Assembly: GCA_900772835.1 (NCBI GenBank)
Contig: CAAGSA010000022.1
Coordinates: 1 to 5,591 of the forward strand
Source: an uncultured Prevotella sp.
GTDB taxonomy: Bacteria; Bacteroidota; Bacteroidia; Bacteroidales; Bacteroidaceae
Direction: 5' to 3'
DNA: 5,591 nucleotides
Shown: positions 1 through 5,360 of the stretch, piece by piece
Layout of the letters: every line of letters begins with the position of its first letter
Numbering within the stretch: position 1 is the first letter of the stretch
Position numbers and translations under genes: made by a program
Notes under the pieces: generated by a model
Seen by the model: only the letters and a program-made list of their open reading frames with translations
Told to the model about the DNA's origin: nothing
The model's database searches: none

Positions 1-122
1 ATGCGGCCCAGGTCCTGCCGCCCGCCGTAGCCGGTGTTGTCGTTGTTGTGGCGAAAGCGGCAACGGAGTATACCGTAGCTGACAAGCCGCACCGCACTTC
101 CGGAACAGACTGCGAAAGACAT
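1..122. other. GC-rich left edge, possible partial gene, unresolved
   Basis: This stretch is clearly richer in GC than the intergenic DNA that follows, which suggests it is coding, but it is too short to decide. On the minus strand an open frame starts at an ATG at 122-120 and stays open to the edge (40 codons, MSFAVCSGSAVRLV..., later HNNDNTGYGG), with G or C at most third codon positions. On the plus strand a frame open from position 3 ends at a TGA at 129-131. I slightly favour the minus-strand reading from its third-position bias and residue composition, but I do not recognise either product and assign no function. Confidence 0.2.
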
Positions 123-130
123 CTGCAATG

Positions 131-146
131 AAAATACAGCTGTTTT
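131..146 (+). repeat. Upstream element AAAATACASCTGTTTT, copy 1
   Basis: AAAATACAGCTGTTTT here matches 2914-2929 (AAAATACACCTGTTTT) at 15 of 16 positions, and each lies just upstream of the shared dyad in front of one of the two paralogous genes. In this copy the core ACAGCTGT is a perfect palindrome; the second copy breaks it with one G-to-C change. The gap to the dyad is 16 nt here and 4 nt in the second copy. It may be part of a protein-binding region or simply conserved flank from the duplication. Confidence 0.55.
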
Positions 147-162
147 ATAGGCAAATTAGTTG

Positions 163-182
163 CAAATTCAAGAATTTGGAAC
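163..182 (+). promoter_or_regulatory. Putative activator site, dyad copy 1
   Basis: CAAATTCAAGAATTTGGAAC is identical to 2934-2953. Positions 163-178 form a perfect dyad, CAAATTC-AA-GAATTTG. The site starts 61 bp before the -7 box at 224, the same distance as in copy 2, which places its centre roughly 60-65 bp upstream of the expected transcription start. That is a usual position for an activator contacting RNA polymerase from upstream, as in class I activation. Further CAAATT boxes flank it at 152-157 and 182-187. The binding protein is unknown and I cannot match the motif to a named regulator. Confidence 0.6.
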
Positions 183-223
183 AAATTGCATGACAAAAGG
201 CTGTTTTTACGAAAATATATTCA

Positions 224-231
224 TATCTTTG
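224..231 (+). promoter_or_regulatory. Predicted promoter -7 box of first Omp28-like gene
   Basis: TATCTTTG fits the Bacteroidetes -7 consensus TAnnTTTG at every fixed position. No TTTG or TTG is found about 20 bp upstream, where only GCTG (200-203) stands, so the -33 element is weak or absent. This is consistent with a need for an activator at the upstream dyad. Transcription would begin near 236-240, leaving a leader of about 350 nt before the start codon at 593. Confidence 0.6.
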
Positions 232-234
232 TGC

Positions 235-252
235 CCGGACGAAACAGTCCGG
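235..252 (+). other. Hairpin at the predicted 5' end of the leader RNA
   Basis: CCGGAC (235-240) and GTCCGG (247-252) form a perfect 6-bp GC-rich stem with loop GAAACA. It sits at or within a few bases of the predicted transcription start, where a hairpin could protect the 5' end of the message. No U-tract follows, so it is not an intrinsic terminator. The stem is clear in the sequence; its role is inference. Confidence 0.45.
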
Positions 253-592
253 CTGTATTGTATTGCAGCAGCTAAAGTGTAGAAAAAAAGCAACAGCACC
301 AGTGGAACACAATACCGTTGACAAAGTATCAGGTGGAGAAGCCTGTTGAAGGCAGCGACACCGTCAGACAGTTTTTCCCAACGGAAAGTGGTTAAGAGTA
401 TCGTTCGACAAAAAAGTTCCACTAAACCTAATATTATGATAAACAGAACGCCATAGACAGCAACGGGGAAAGGGAGACATCCCGCCCCAAGCTGTCTATG
501 CAAATTCGATTGCCGATGCCTGATACGCAGGCTCATACGAAAGGAGATAAAAGAAATCTGAATGTCTAACCGTTTAAATTTAACAAATACTT
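253..592 (+). other. Long non-coding leader of the first Omp28-like gene
   Basis: No convincing gene lies between the predicted transcription start and 593. A minus-strand frame (536 to 207) and short plus-strand frames look accidental. The stretch holds a large stem-loop at 452-500 (separate entry) and a small GCCT/AGGC stem at 341-353. No known riboswitch class was recognised. A purine-rich AAGGAGAT at 541-548 looks like a Shine-Dalgarno sequence but lies about 45 nt before the start codon, too far to serve it. The leader is more than twice as long as that of the paralogue, so it may carry post-transcriptional control. Confidence 0.4.
452..500 (+). other. Large stem-loop in the leader
   Basis: CATAGACAGC (452-461) pairs perfectly with GCTGTCTATG (491-500). 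Inside, GGGG (465-468) can pair with CCCC (485-488), and GGGA (472-475) with TCCC (480-483) around a GACA loop, giving about 18 base pairs interrupted by small internal loops. No T-run follows on the plus strand, so it is not a standard terminator. Its outer arm AGACAGCAAC reappears in the terminator of the gene at 2707-2715. Confidence 0.55.
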
Positions 593-2653
593 ATGATGAA
601 AAAGATTTTACTTTGCGCGTCAATGTTGATCGGCATTTCTTCTGCCGCCACGCACGCCCAAAGCATTACCCGGATTATGGATGCCAAGCTGTCTGCAGCC
701 AACGCTGACGGGCCGGAGGAGATTATCTGCGACGCCGCCACACCAAAAGCGGCAAGAAGCCCCATCGTGGCAAAAGCGCTCACGCTGAAAGAGAACGAGA
801 TGTGGTGGGGATACTTCAACGGAAAATACAGGGCGCACGAAGCTGAAGACCTGCGCAGATACGGCAGCGTGACCCCGGTGGCGTATTCGTGCGGCATCAA
901 GCTGCGCTCGCAGAGCGAGTTCAACATGGGCAAGGGCAAGACCATCGAGGGCATCAAGTTCGTGCTTCCCGATATAAAGAACATGGAAGACGTGCAGATA
1001 TGGATTACCACCACTCTGCCCAACAGCGCCGACATGAGCAGCAGCGACATCTGCGTGCAGAACATCAGCAAGGCAGACCTGGTGCAGGCACGCAATAGCA
1101 CACCCGACAACTTTACAAACGAAATAAGGTTCGACACGCCGTATACCATCGGCGACAAGGACGTCTACGTGGGATACAGTCTGCGCATAACGAAGATTGA
1201 GGACGACTTCGACAAGTCGCCAATAGTGCTCGACAACGTGGAAGAAAACATCCTCAGCAAAGACGGCGCATTCATCAGAAGAATGAGTTCAAGCAAGAAA
1301 TGGTTCGACGACACCTACGTAGGCGTGCTCGCCATGCAAGTGCTCTTCAGCAGCGAGGACTTCAAGGAGAACTCGGTGGAAATAGAAAGCAGCTTCAGCG
1401 ATGTGGCCGTGCTGAAGAACTCTACCGCTAAACTGCCCCTCACGCTCACTTCCACCGGAATGCAGGGGCTCAAGAGTTTCAAGTATGTGGTGACGAACGG
1501 GGGCAAGGTGACAGGCGAGCAGACTGTGACGCTCGATACCCCCGTAAACGGCATTGGCGGAAGATACACATACGAATTCCCGGTTGTAGCCGGCGCCGAA
1601 AACGGTGTATTCCCGATGGAAGTCAGGATTACCGAAGTGAACGGCGTGGAGAACGAAAACAGCAAGAACGTGTCAACGGGCGAAGCAGTGGTGGTGGAAA
1701 ACAAACTGTCACGAAAGGCATACATAGAGGATTATACCGGCACATGGAGCAGCGGCTACGCCTTCGGCTATGCAAACAAAATAAAGCTGAGGGAACTGTA
1801 TGCCGGCAAGGCTGCAATCGTTTCCGTCCACAACGGCATGGGCGACCCAATGGCTGCCGCGGAATATGACGTATACATAAACAAGATCGGACTGAAATAC
1901 TTCCCGAACACCGACATCGACCGCACCTATATGCAGGTTTACCCGTATCTGGGAACCAGCCAGGGAGAATACTTCGGCTACGGCTACGCCAATGACATGG
2001 ACCGCGCCCTGGCGCAGCTGCCGGTGGCAAGCGTGGATGTGGACAGCAAACTGAGCGACGACTGGAGCAAGGTTGACGTGGAAGCCAAGGTGAAGTTCGA
2101 ATTCAACGGCGAGAAAAAGAACTACTCCCTGTTCTACGTTCTGACCGAGGACGGCATGCAGGACGCATCGTGGGTGCAGAACAACGGCATGGGCGACTAC
2201 GCCGGAATCGGACTTGAAGACATCGAGCCACTGTTCGAACCGTTCATCAACGGAAAGAAAGACATGACGGGACTGGTATACGACGATGTGGTGGTGGCAT
2301 CACGCGGTGCAGTAAACGGCATAAAGGGCAGCATTACGCCGAGGATAAAGACTGGCGAAGTGCAGACAAACAAAATATCGTTCGACCTCGCCGAATATCC
2401 CATCATCCAGGACAAGACGAAGCTGAAGGCATTTGCGGTGCTCATCGACACGAAGAGCGGAAAGGTTGTCAATGCCAACGAATGCAAGGTAGCAGCCACC
2501 GGTGGAACGGCAATCAGCGGCAACACTGCCGAAAGGCACGCCGTAGAGGCGGAGCGCTACACCATCGACGGAAGAAAGATGCAGCAGCCCACCAAGGGTA
2601 TCAACATCATAAGATACTCCGACGGAAGAGTGCAGAAGAGCATAGCTAAATAA
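593..2653 (+). CDS. Secreted Omp28-like protein with redox-dead thioredoxin-like domain (paralogue 1)
   Basis: This is a 686-residue exported protein of unknown exact role. Residues 1-22 form a Sec signal peptide (MMKK, a hydrophobic core, cleavage near THA|QS). Next come a divergent linker (about 24-65); a predicted beta-sandwich region opening with NEMWWGYFNGKY (68-79) and reaching about 255; an Ig- or CARDB-like region (about 262-370); and a thioredoxin-like segment (about 375-450) with the Omp28 landmarks IEDYTGTW, SVHNG and DIDR. The segment where relatives have W-C-x-x-C reads TWSSGYAFG (384-392), so both cysteines are gone. A second Omp28-like beta region follows (about 468-633, LVYDDVVVA, IIQDKTKL), then a tail YTIDGRK...GINIIR (656-674) resembling Bacteroidetes C-terminal sorting or anchoring tails. 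The first of two adjacent ATGs is chosen because it aligns with the start of the paralogue. There is no Shine-Dalgarno sequence, which is normal for the phylum. Location on the outer membrane or outside is inferred. The gene is monocistronic, with its own promoter and terminator. Confidence 0.88.
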   Translation: MMKKILLCASMLIGISSAATHAQSITRIMDAKLSAANADGPEEIICDAATPKAARSPIVAKALTLKENEMWWGYFNGKYRAHEAEDLRRYGSVTPVAYSCGIKLRSQSEFNMGKGKTIEGIKFVLPDIKNMEDVQIWITTTLPNSADMSSSDICVQNISKADLVQARNSTPDNFTNEIRFDTPYTIGDKDVYVGYSLRITKIEDDFDKSPIVLDNVEENILSKDGAFIRRMSSSKKWFDDTYVGVLAMQVLFSSEDFKENSVEIESSFSDVAVLKNSTAKLPLTLTSTGMQGLKSFKYVVTNGGKVTGEQTVTLDTPVNGIGGRYTYEFPVVAGAENGVFPMEVRITEVNGVENENSKNVSTGEAVVVENKLSRKAYIEDYTGTWSSGYAFGYANKIKLRELYAGKAAIVSVHNGMGDPMAAAEYDVYINKIGLKYFPNTDIDRTYMQVYPYLGTSQGEYFGYGYANDMDRALAQLPVASVDVDSKLSDDWSKVDVEAKVKFEFNGEKKNYSLFYVLTEDGMQDASWVQNNGMGDYAGIGLEDIEPLFEPFINGKKDMTGLVYDDVVVASRGAVNGIKGSITPRIKTGEVQTNKISFDLAEYPIIQDKTKLKAFAVLIDTKSGKVVNANECKVAATGGTAISGNTAERHAVEAERYTIDGRKMQQPTKGINIIRYSDGRVQKSIAK

Positions 2654-2703
2654 AAGCGATACGGATTTAGCAAATAGTAAAGTTTATATCATATAGTGTT
2701 AGG

Positions 2704-2753
2704 ACAGACAGCAACAGAGAAGCGTCTCTGCTTGCTGTCTGTTTTTCTTTCTT
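2704..2753 (+). terminator. Strong intrinsic terminator after paralogue 1
   Basis: ACAGACAGCAA (2704-2714) pairs perfectly with TTGCTGTCTGT (2732-2742). CAGAGA (2715-2720) pairs with TCTCTG (2725-2730) around an AGCG loop, leaving one bulged C at 2731. This gives a 17-bp stem followed by TTTTTCTTTCTT. It lies about 50 nt after the stop codon and separates the two paralogues into independent transcription units. Confidence 0.92.
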
Positions 2754-2913
2754 ACGACCGTCAAACCGACACCATTTCCCCATTAATCCATCGCAAACAC
2801 CACACCGCAATGGGGAAAAGCCTTACAAACGAACATTTCTGTGTCCGATAACAAAACAATCAATATGACAACAAGAAAAAGCAAAACACAATCAATTTAG
2901 CACGAAACAAGTC
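2754..2913. other. Intergenic region between the paralogues
   Basis: No gene is seen between the terminator and the control region of the second gene. The stretch is AT-rich with many A-runs on the plus strand. Its one clear structure is the 10-bp inverted repeat listed separately at 2775-2818. Confidence 0.6.
2775..2818. repeat. 10-bp perfect inverted repeat
   Basis: TTTCCCCATT (2775-2784) and AATGGGGAAA (2809-2818) are exact reverse complements with a 24-nt spacer. No T-run follows on either strand, so a terminator is unlikely. It lies between the terminator of paralogue 1 and the control region of paralogue 2. It could be a two-half operator or an RNA structure; nothing in the sequence decides this. 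Confidence 0.5.
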
Positions 2914-2929
2914 AAAATACACCTGTTTT
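2914..2929 (+). repeat. Upstream element AAAATACASCTGTTTT, copy 2
   Basis: AAAATACACCTGTTTT differs from copy 1 (131-146) at one base. Here it is only 4 nt from the dyad, against 16 nt in copy 1. The missing 12 nt correspond to a segment in copy 1 that carries an extra CAAATT box. Confidence 0.55.
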
Positions 2930-2933
2930 GTTT

Positions 2934-2953
2934 CAAATTCAAGAATTTGGAAC
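2934..2953 (+). promoter_or_regulatory. Putative activator site, dyad copy 2
   Basis: This is a 20-bp exact match to 163-182, including the perfect CAAATTC-AA-GAATTTG dyad (2934-2949). It starts exactly 61 bp before the -7 box at 2995, as in copy 1, although the bases in between have diverged substantially. Keeping the site and its distance while the spacer changes points to a functional operator at a fixed helical position. The regulator is unknown. Confidence 0.62.
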
Positions 2954-2994
2954 GTCAAAGTCCGTATTTACTTCATTATTACAGAATCTCTTCC

Positions 2995-3002
2995 TAAATT
3001 TG
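2995..3002 (+). promoter_or_regulatory. Predicted promoter -7 box of second Omp28-like gene
   Basis: TAAATTTG matches TAnnTTTG fully. About 20 bp upstream there is only CTTC (2971-2974), so no good -33 box exists. Transcription would start near 3007-3011, giving a leader of about 150 nt. Just upstream, the pattern AnAATnTnTTC is shared with the promoter of the first gene. Confidence 0.6.
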
Positions 3003-3007
3003 CCACC

Positions 3008-3158
3008 GTGTTCAAGACCTCCAGCCAGAGTTTATCAGCAGCACTCCGGCACCGACGGTCAACGACACAAGCGGACTCCGGAACGAAAACCATTCCCTAC
3101 GGGATTCGCTTATCTATGAAAAACAAAAAGAAGTCTGCTAACTCTAAAAATTATAGTT
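3008..3158 (+). other. Leader of the second Omp28-like gene
   Basis: Short frames across this leader overlap the following gene out of frame and show no recognisable product. Only weak structure is visible: CGGACTCCG (3072-3080), two direct ACTCCGG copies (3043-3049 and 3075-3081) and TCCC-TAC-GGGA (3094-3104). There is no counterpart of the large stem-loop in the leader of the first gene, and no Shine-Dalgarno sequence before 3159. Confidence 0.4.
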
Positions 3159-5222
3159 ATGGTCAAGAACTTGTTACTTTGTGCGTCTCTACTTGCCGGC
3201 ATATACACTACCGACGTATGTGCCCAGAACATCGAGAAAATCCAGCCCCCAAGTCCTACAGCCCTACAATTGAAAGGCAACAGAGCTATGAGACATATGG
3301 GCAATAGGACAAAGAGCACTATGGCACCGGCAATCGGAAAGTCGAAAATCGATTTGAAGGACAACGAAGTATGGTGGGGTTATTTCAACGGTAAATATGA
3401 GAGCAACGACGCGTTCGACCTGCTGAAAATCGGCTACTCCGGTCCTATCCTATACACATGCGGCATACGCCTGCTCACGCAGAACGACTACGACATGGGC
3501 AAGGGCAAGACGATTGAAGGAGTGAAGTTCGTATTCCCCGACCTCAAGCATATAGAAGACGTGAAGATATGGATGTCGACGGAACTGCCGGTCGCACCCG
3601 ACCTGAGCGACTGCAACATCTGCCTGCAGGACGTTGACAAATCAACACTCGTGCAGGCACTGAACAGCACGCCAGACAACTTCATCAACGAGGTAAGGTT
3701 CGACCATCCGTACACCATCGGCGACAAGGAGGTATACGTGGGATACGCATTCCGAGTGACACAGATTGACGACATCTACGACAAGTGTCCAGTGGTGCTC
3801 GACGACTTCCCCGAGAACATCATTACCACCAAGGGAGCCTTCCTCTGGAGATACGACACAGGATCGAAATGGTATGAGGAGGACACCGGCGAGGTGCTCG
3901 CCATGCAGGTACTGTTCAGCTGCGACGACTTCAAGAAGAACGCCGTAAACATCGACAAGACCTTCAACGACGTGGCAATGCAGAAAAACTCATCAGCCAC
4001 ACTGCCGCTGACCCTTACATCTATCGGAAAGCAGGGACTGAAGAGCTTCAAATATGTCACGACGACCAACGGCAAGGTGACCGACGAACAGACCGTGACA
4101 CTGGACAAGCCTATAGAGGAAATGGGCGGAAAATACATATACAACTTCCCTCTGAAGTCTGACGACAACAGCGGTGTGTTGAACACCAACATCAAGATTA
4201 CCGAAGTGAACGGCAATGCAAACGAAGGATTTTACGAAGCATCACAAGGCGACGCCATCGTGGTGAAGAACGTGCCGGAGCGCAAGGTACTCATAGAGGA
4301 CTACACCGGCACATGGACAAGAGGATACGCATGGGGATACGTGAACAAGCTGAAACTGAGAGAGCTGTACGGCGACAAGGCGGTGATAGCCTCCATACAC
4401 AACGGTACGAGCGACCCGATGACGGAGGAAAACTACGACTTCTACGCATACGTGAACGACCTCAGAGCGCTGCCGACGACCGTAATCGACCGCACACAGT
4501 TCGACGTTTATCCATATTTGGGAACCGAACAGGGAAAATACTTCAGATACGGATATGCCGACGACTTTGAGAAGGCTCTGGCTGAACTGTCGGTAGCCAC
4601 AGTGGACGTGGAGGGCAAACTGACCGACGACCAGACTGCAGTGGACATCACATCGAAGGTGAAGTTCGAGTTCGACGGAGTAAAGAAAAACTACGCACTG
4701 TTCTACCTGCTGACACAAGACGGTATGGCCGACGAATCATGGGTTCAGACCAACGGTATGGGAGAATACACAGGTGTAGGCGTTGAAAAGGTGGAGCCGC
4801 TGCTCGAAGAGTTCATCGATGGCCCATACGAAATGACCGGACTGGTTTACGACGATGTGGTGGTAGCAGCCTACGGCATAACAAGCGGTGTTGAGGGCAG
4901 CGTGGAGTCAAACATCAAGTCTGACGAAGTGCAGTCAAACGAGATATCACTCGACCTCTCCGACTATCCTATCATCCAGGACAAGACGAAGCTCTATGCA
5001 TACGCTGTGCTCATCGACACGAACAGCGGAAAGGTAATCAACGCGAACCGCTGCAAGGTGCTCGCGCCGGGCGAATCGGCAATCAGCGGCAACACTGCCG
5101 ACAGGAAGGCCGTAGAGGTGGAGCGTTATACCGTGGACGGAAGAAAGATGCAGCAGCCTGTGAAGGGCATCAACATCATCAGATACTCTAACGGCAAAGT
5201 GGTGAAGACCGTCGTAGAATAA
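3159..5222 (+). CDS. Secreted Omp28-like protein with redox-dead thioredoxin-like domain (paralogue 2)
   Basis: This 687-residue protein aligns with the preceding gene over nearly its whole length with few gaps. Residues 1-22 are a signal peptide (MVKNLLLCAS..., cleavage near VCA|QN). The cysteine at 21 is not in a lipobox, so a lipoprotein is unlikely. The order of regions is the same: a divergent linker; NEVWWGYFNGKY (69-80) opening a beta-sandwich region; an Ig- or CARDB-like region; a thioredoxin-like segment with IEDYTGTW (379-386), SIHNG and LPTTVIDR (438-445, holding a probable cis-proline); an Omp28-like C-terminal region; and the tail YTVDGRK...GINIIR. The CxxC site is replaced by TRGY (387-390). 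It has cysteines at 152, 210 and 255 that the paralogue lacks. Function is unknown; a surface binding role is inferred. The ATG at 3159 aligns with the start of paralogue 1. No terminator is seen after the stop, where an insertion sequence begins. Confidence 0.88.
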   Translation: MVKNLLLCASLLAGIYTTDVCAQNIEKIQPPSPTALQLKGNRAMRHMGNRTKSTMAPAIGKSKIDLKDNEVWWGYFNGKYESNDAFDLLKIGYSGPILYTCGIRLLTQNDYDMGKGKTIEGVKFVFPDLKHIEDVKIWMSTELPVAPDLSDCNICLQDVDKSTLVQALNSTPDNFINEVRFDHPYTIGDKEVYVGYAFRVTQIDDIYDKCPVVLDDFPENIITTKGAFLWRYDTGSKWYEEDTGEVLAMQVLFSCDDFKKNAVNIDKTFNDVAMQKNSSATLPLTLTSIGKQGLKSFKYVTTTNGKVTDEQTVTLDKPIEEMGGKYIYNFPLKSDDNSGVLNTNIKITEVNGNANEGFYEASQGDAIVVKNVPERKVLIEDYTGTWTRGYAWGYVNKLKLRELYGDKAVIASIHNGTSDPMTEENYDFYAYVNDLRALPTTVIDRTQFDVYPYLGTEQGKYFRYGYADDFEKALAELSVATVDVEGKLTDDQTAVDITSKVKFEFDGVKKNYALFYLLTQDGMADESWVQTNGMGEYTGVGVEKVEPLLEEFIDGPYEMTGLVYDDVVVAAYGITSGVEGSVESNIKSDEVQSNEISLDLSDYPIIQDKTKLYAYAVLIDTNSGKVINANRCKVLAPGESAISGNTADRKAVEVERYTVDGRKMQQPVKGINIIRYSNGKVVKTVVE

Positions 5223-5297
5223 AACATAAGAATCTCATAATAAGCAGAATTTACCCGTTGGCGGAATTAATTTAAGTTGATAAATATGATTAAAAAG

Positions 5298-5328
5298 TTG
5301 TACATATCGCTGATTTTTAGTAACTTAG
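5298..5328 (+). promoter_or_regulatory. Predicted transposase promoter
   Basis: TTG (5298-5300), a 20-bp spacer and TAACTTAG (5321-5328) resemble the Bacteroidetes -33/-7 pattern, with one mismatch in TAnnTTTG. Transcription would start near 5335, about 25 nt before the ATG at 5361. This supports that start codon over the in-frame ATG at 5286, which lies upstream of the promoter. Confidence 0.45.
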
Positions 5329-5360
5329 TGGTGTTCAAAACATTAAGTTCAAACCAACGT

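Larger units (their letters stand above)
2508..5101 (+). repeat. Tandem gene duplication with exact direct-repeat tracts
   Basis: The two large genes are direct repeats at DNA level, closest in their 3' parts. A 25-bp tract is identical at 2508-2532 and 5077-5101, and a 23-bp tract at 2402-2424 and 4971-4993. The coordinates given span from the first to the last copy of the 25-bp tract. Such tracts could support deletion, amplification or gene conversion between the copies. Confidence 0.75.

Noticed and set aside
276..395. Plus-strand frame of 39 codons (SVEKKQQHQWN...) that looks protein-like
   Set aside because: It follows a stop codon directly and has no ATG or GTG start in frame. It may be a decayed fragment, but nothing supports this.
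207..536. Minus-strand open frame of 109 codons with two hydrophobic stretches
   Set aside because: It lies opposite the predicted leader, its hydrophobic residues come largely from A/T-rich runs read in reverse, and I recognise no family. It also covers the -7 box and both leader hairpins, which explain the region better.
541..708. Shine-Dalgarno-like AAGGAGAT followed by an ATG at 562 with a 48-codon frame overlapping the start of paralogue 1
   Set aside because: The gap from GGAG to the ATG is about 15 nt, too long for good initiation; the phylum seldom relies on such sites; and the frame is mostly an out-of-frame reading of the signal peptide region.
580..1158. Minus-strand open frame of 192 codons inside paralogue 1, with similar long minus frames elsewhere in both genes
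   Set aside because: These are shadows of GC-rich coding sequence. The plus-strand frames have signal peptides, domain landmarks and a conserved paralogue.
2704..2742. Long inverted repeat as a mobile-element end or CRISPR-like unit
   Set aside because: The single 17-bp stem with tetraloop followed by a T-run just after a stop codon is fully explained as an intrinsic terminator. No spaced repeat array exists in the window.
3008..3307. Plus-strand frame of 99 codons across the leader and start of paralogue 2
   Set aside because: It is an out-of-frame overlap with the real gene, has no recognisable family, and begins at a GTG right at the predicted transcription start.
5286..5360. In-frame upstream start for the transposase, adding 25 residues
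   Set aside because: The added residues do not fit the family start as I know it, and the predicted promoter lies inside this stretch.
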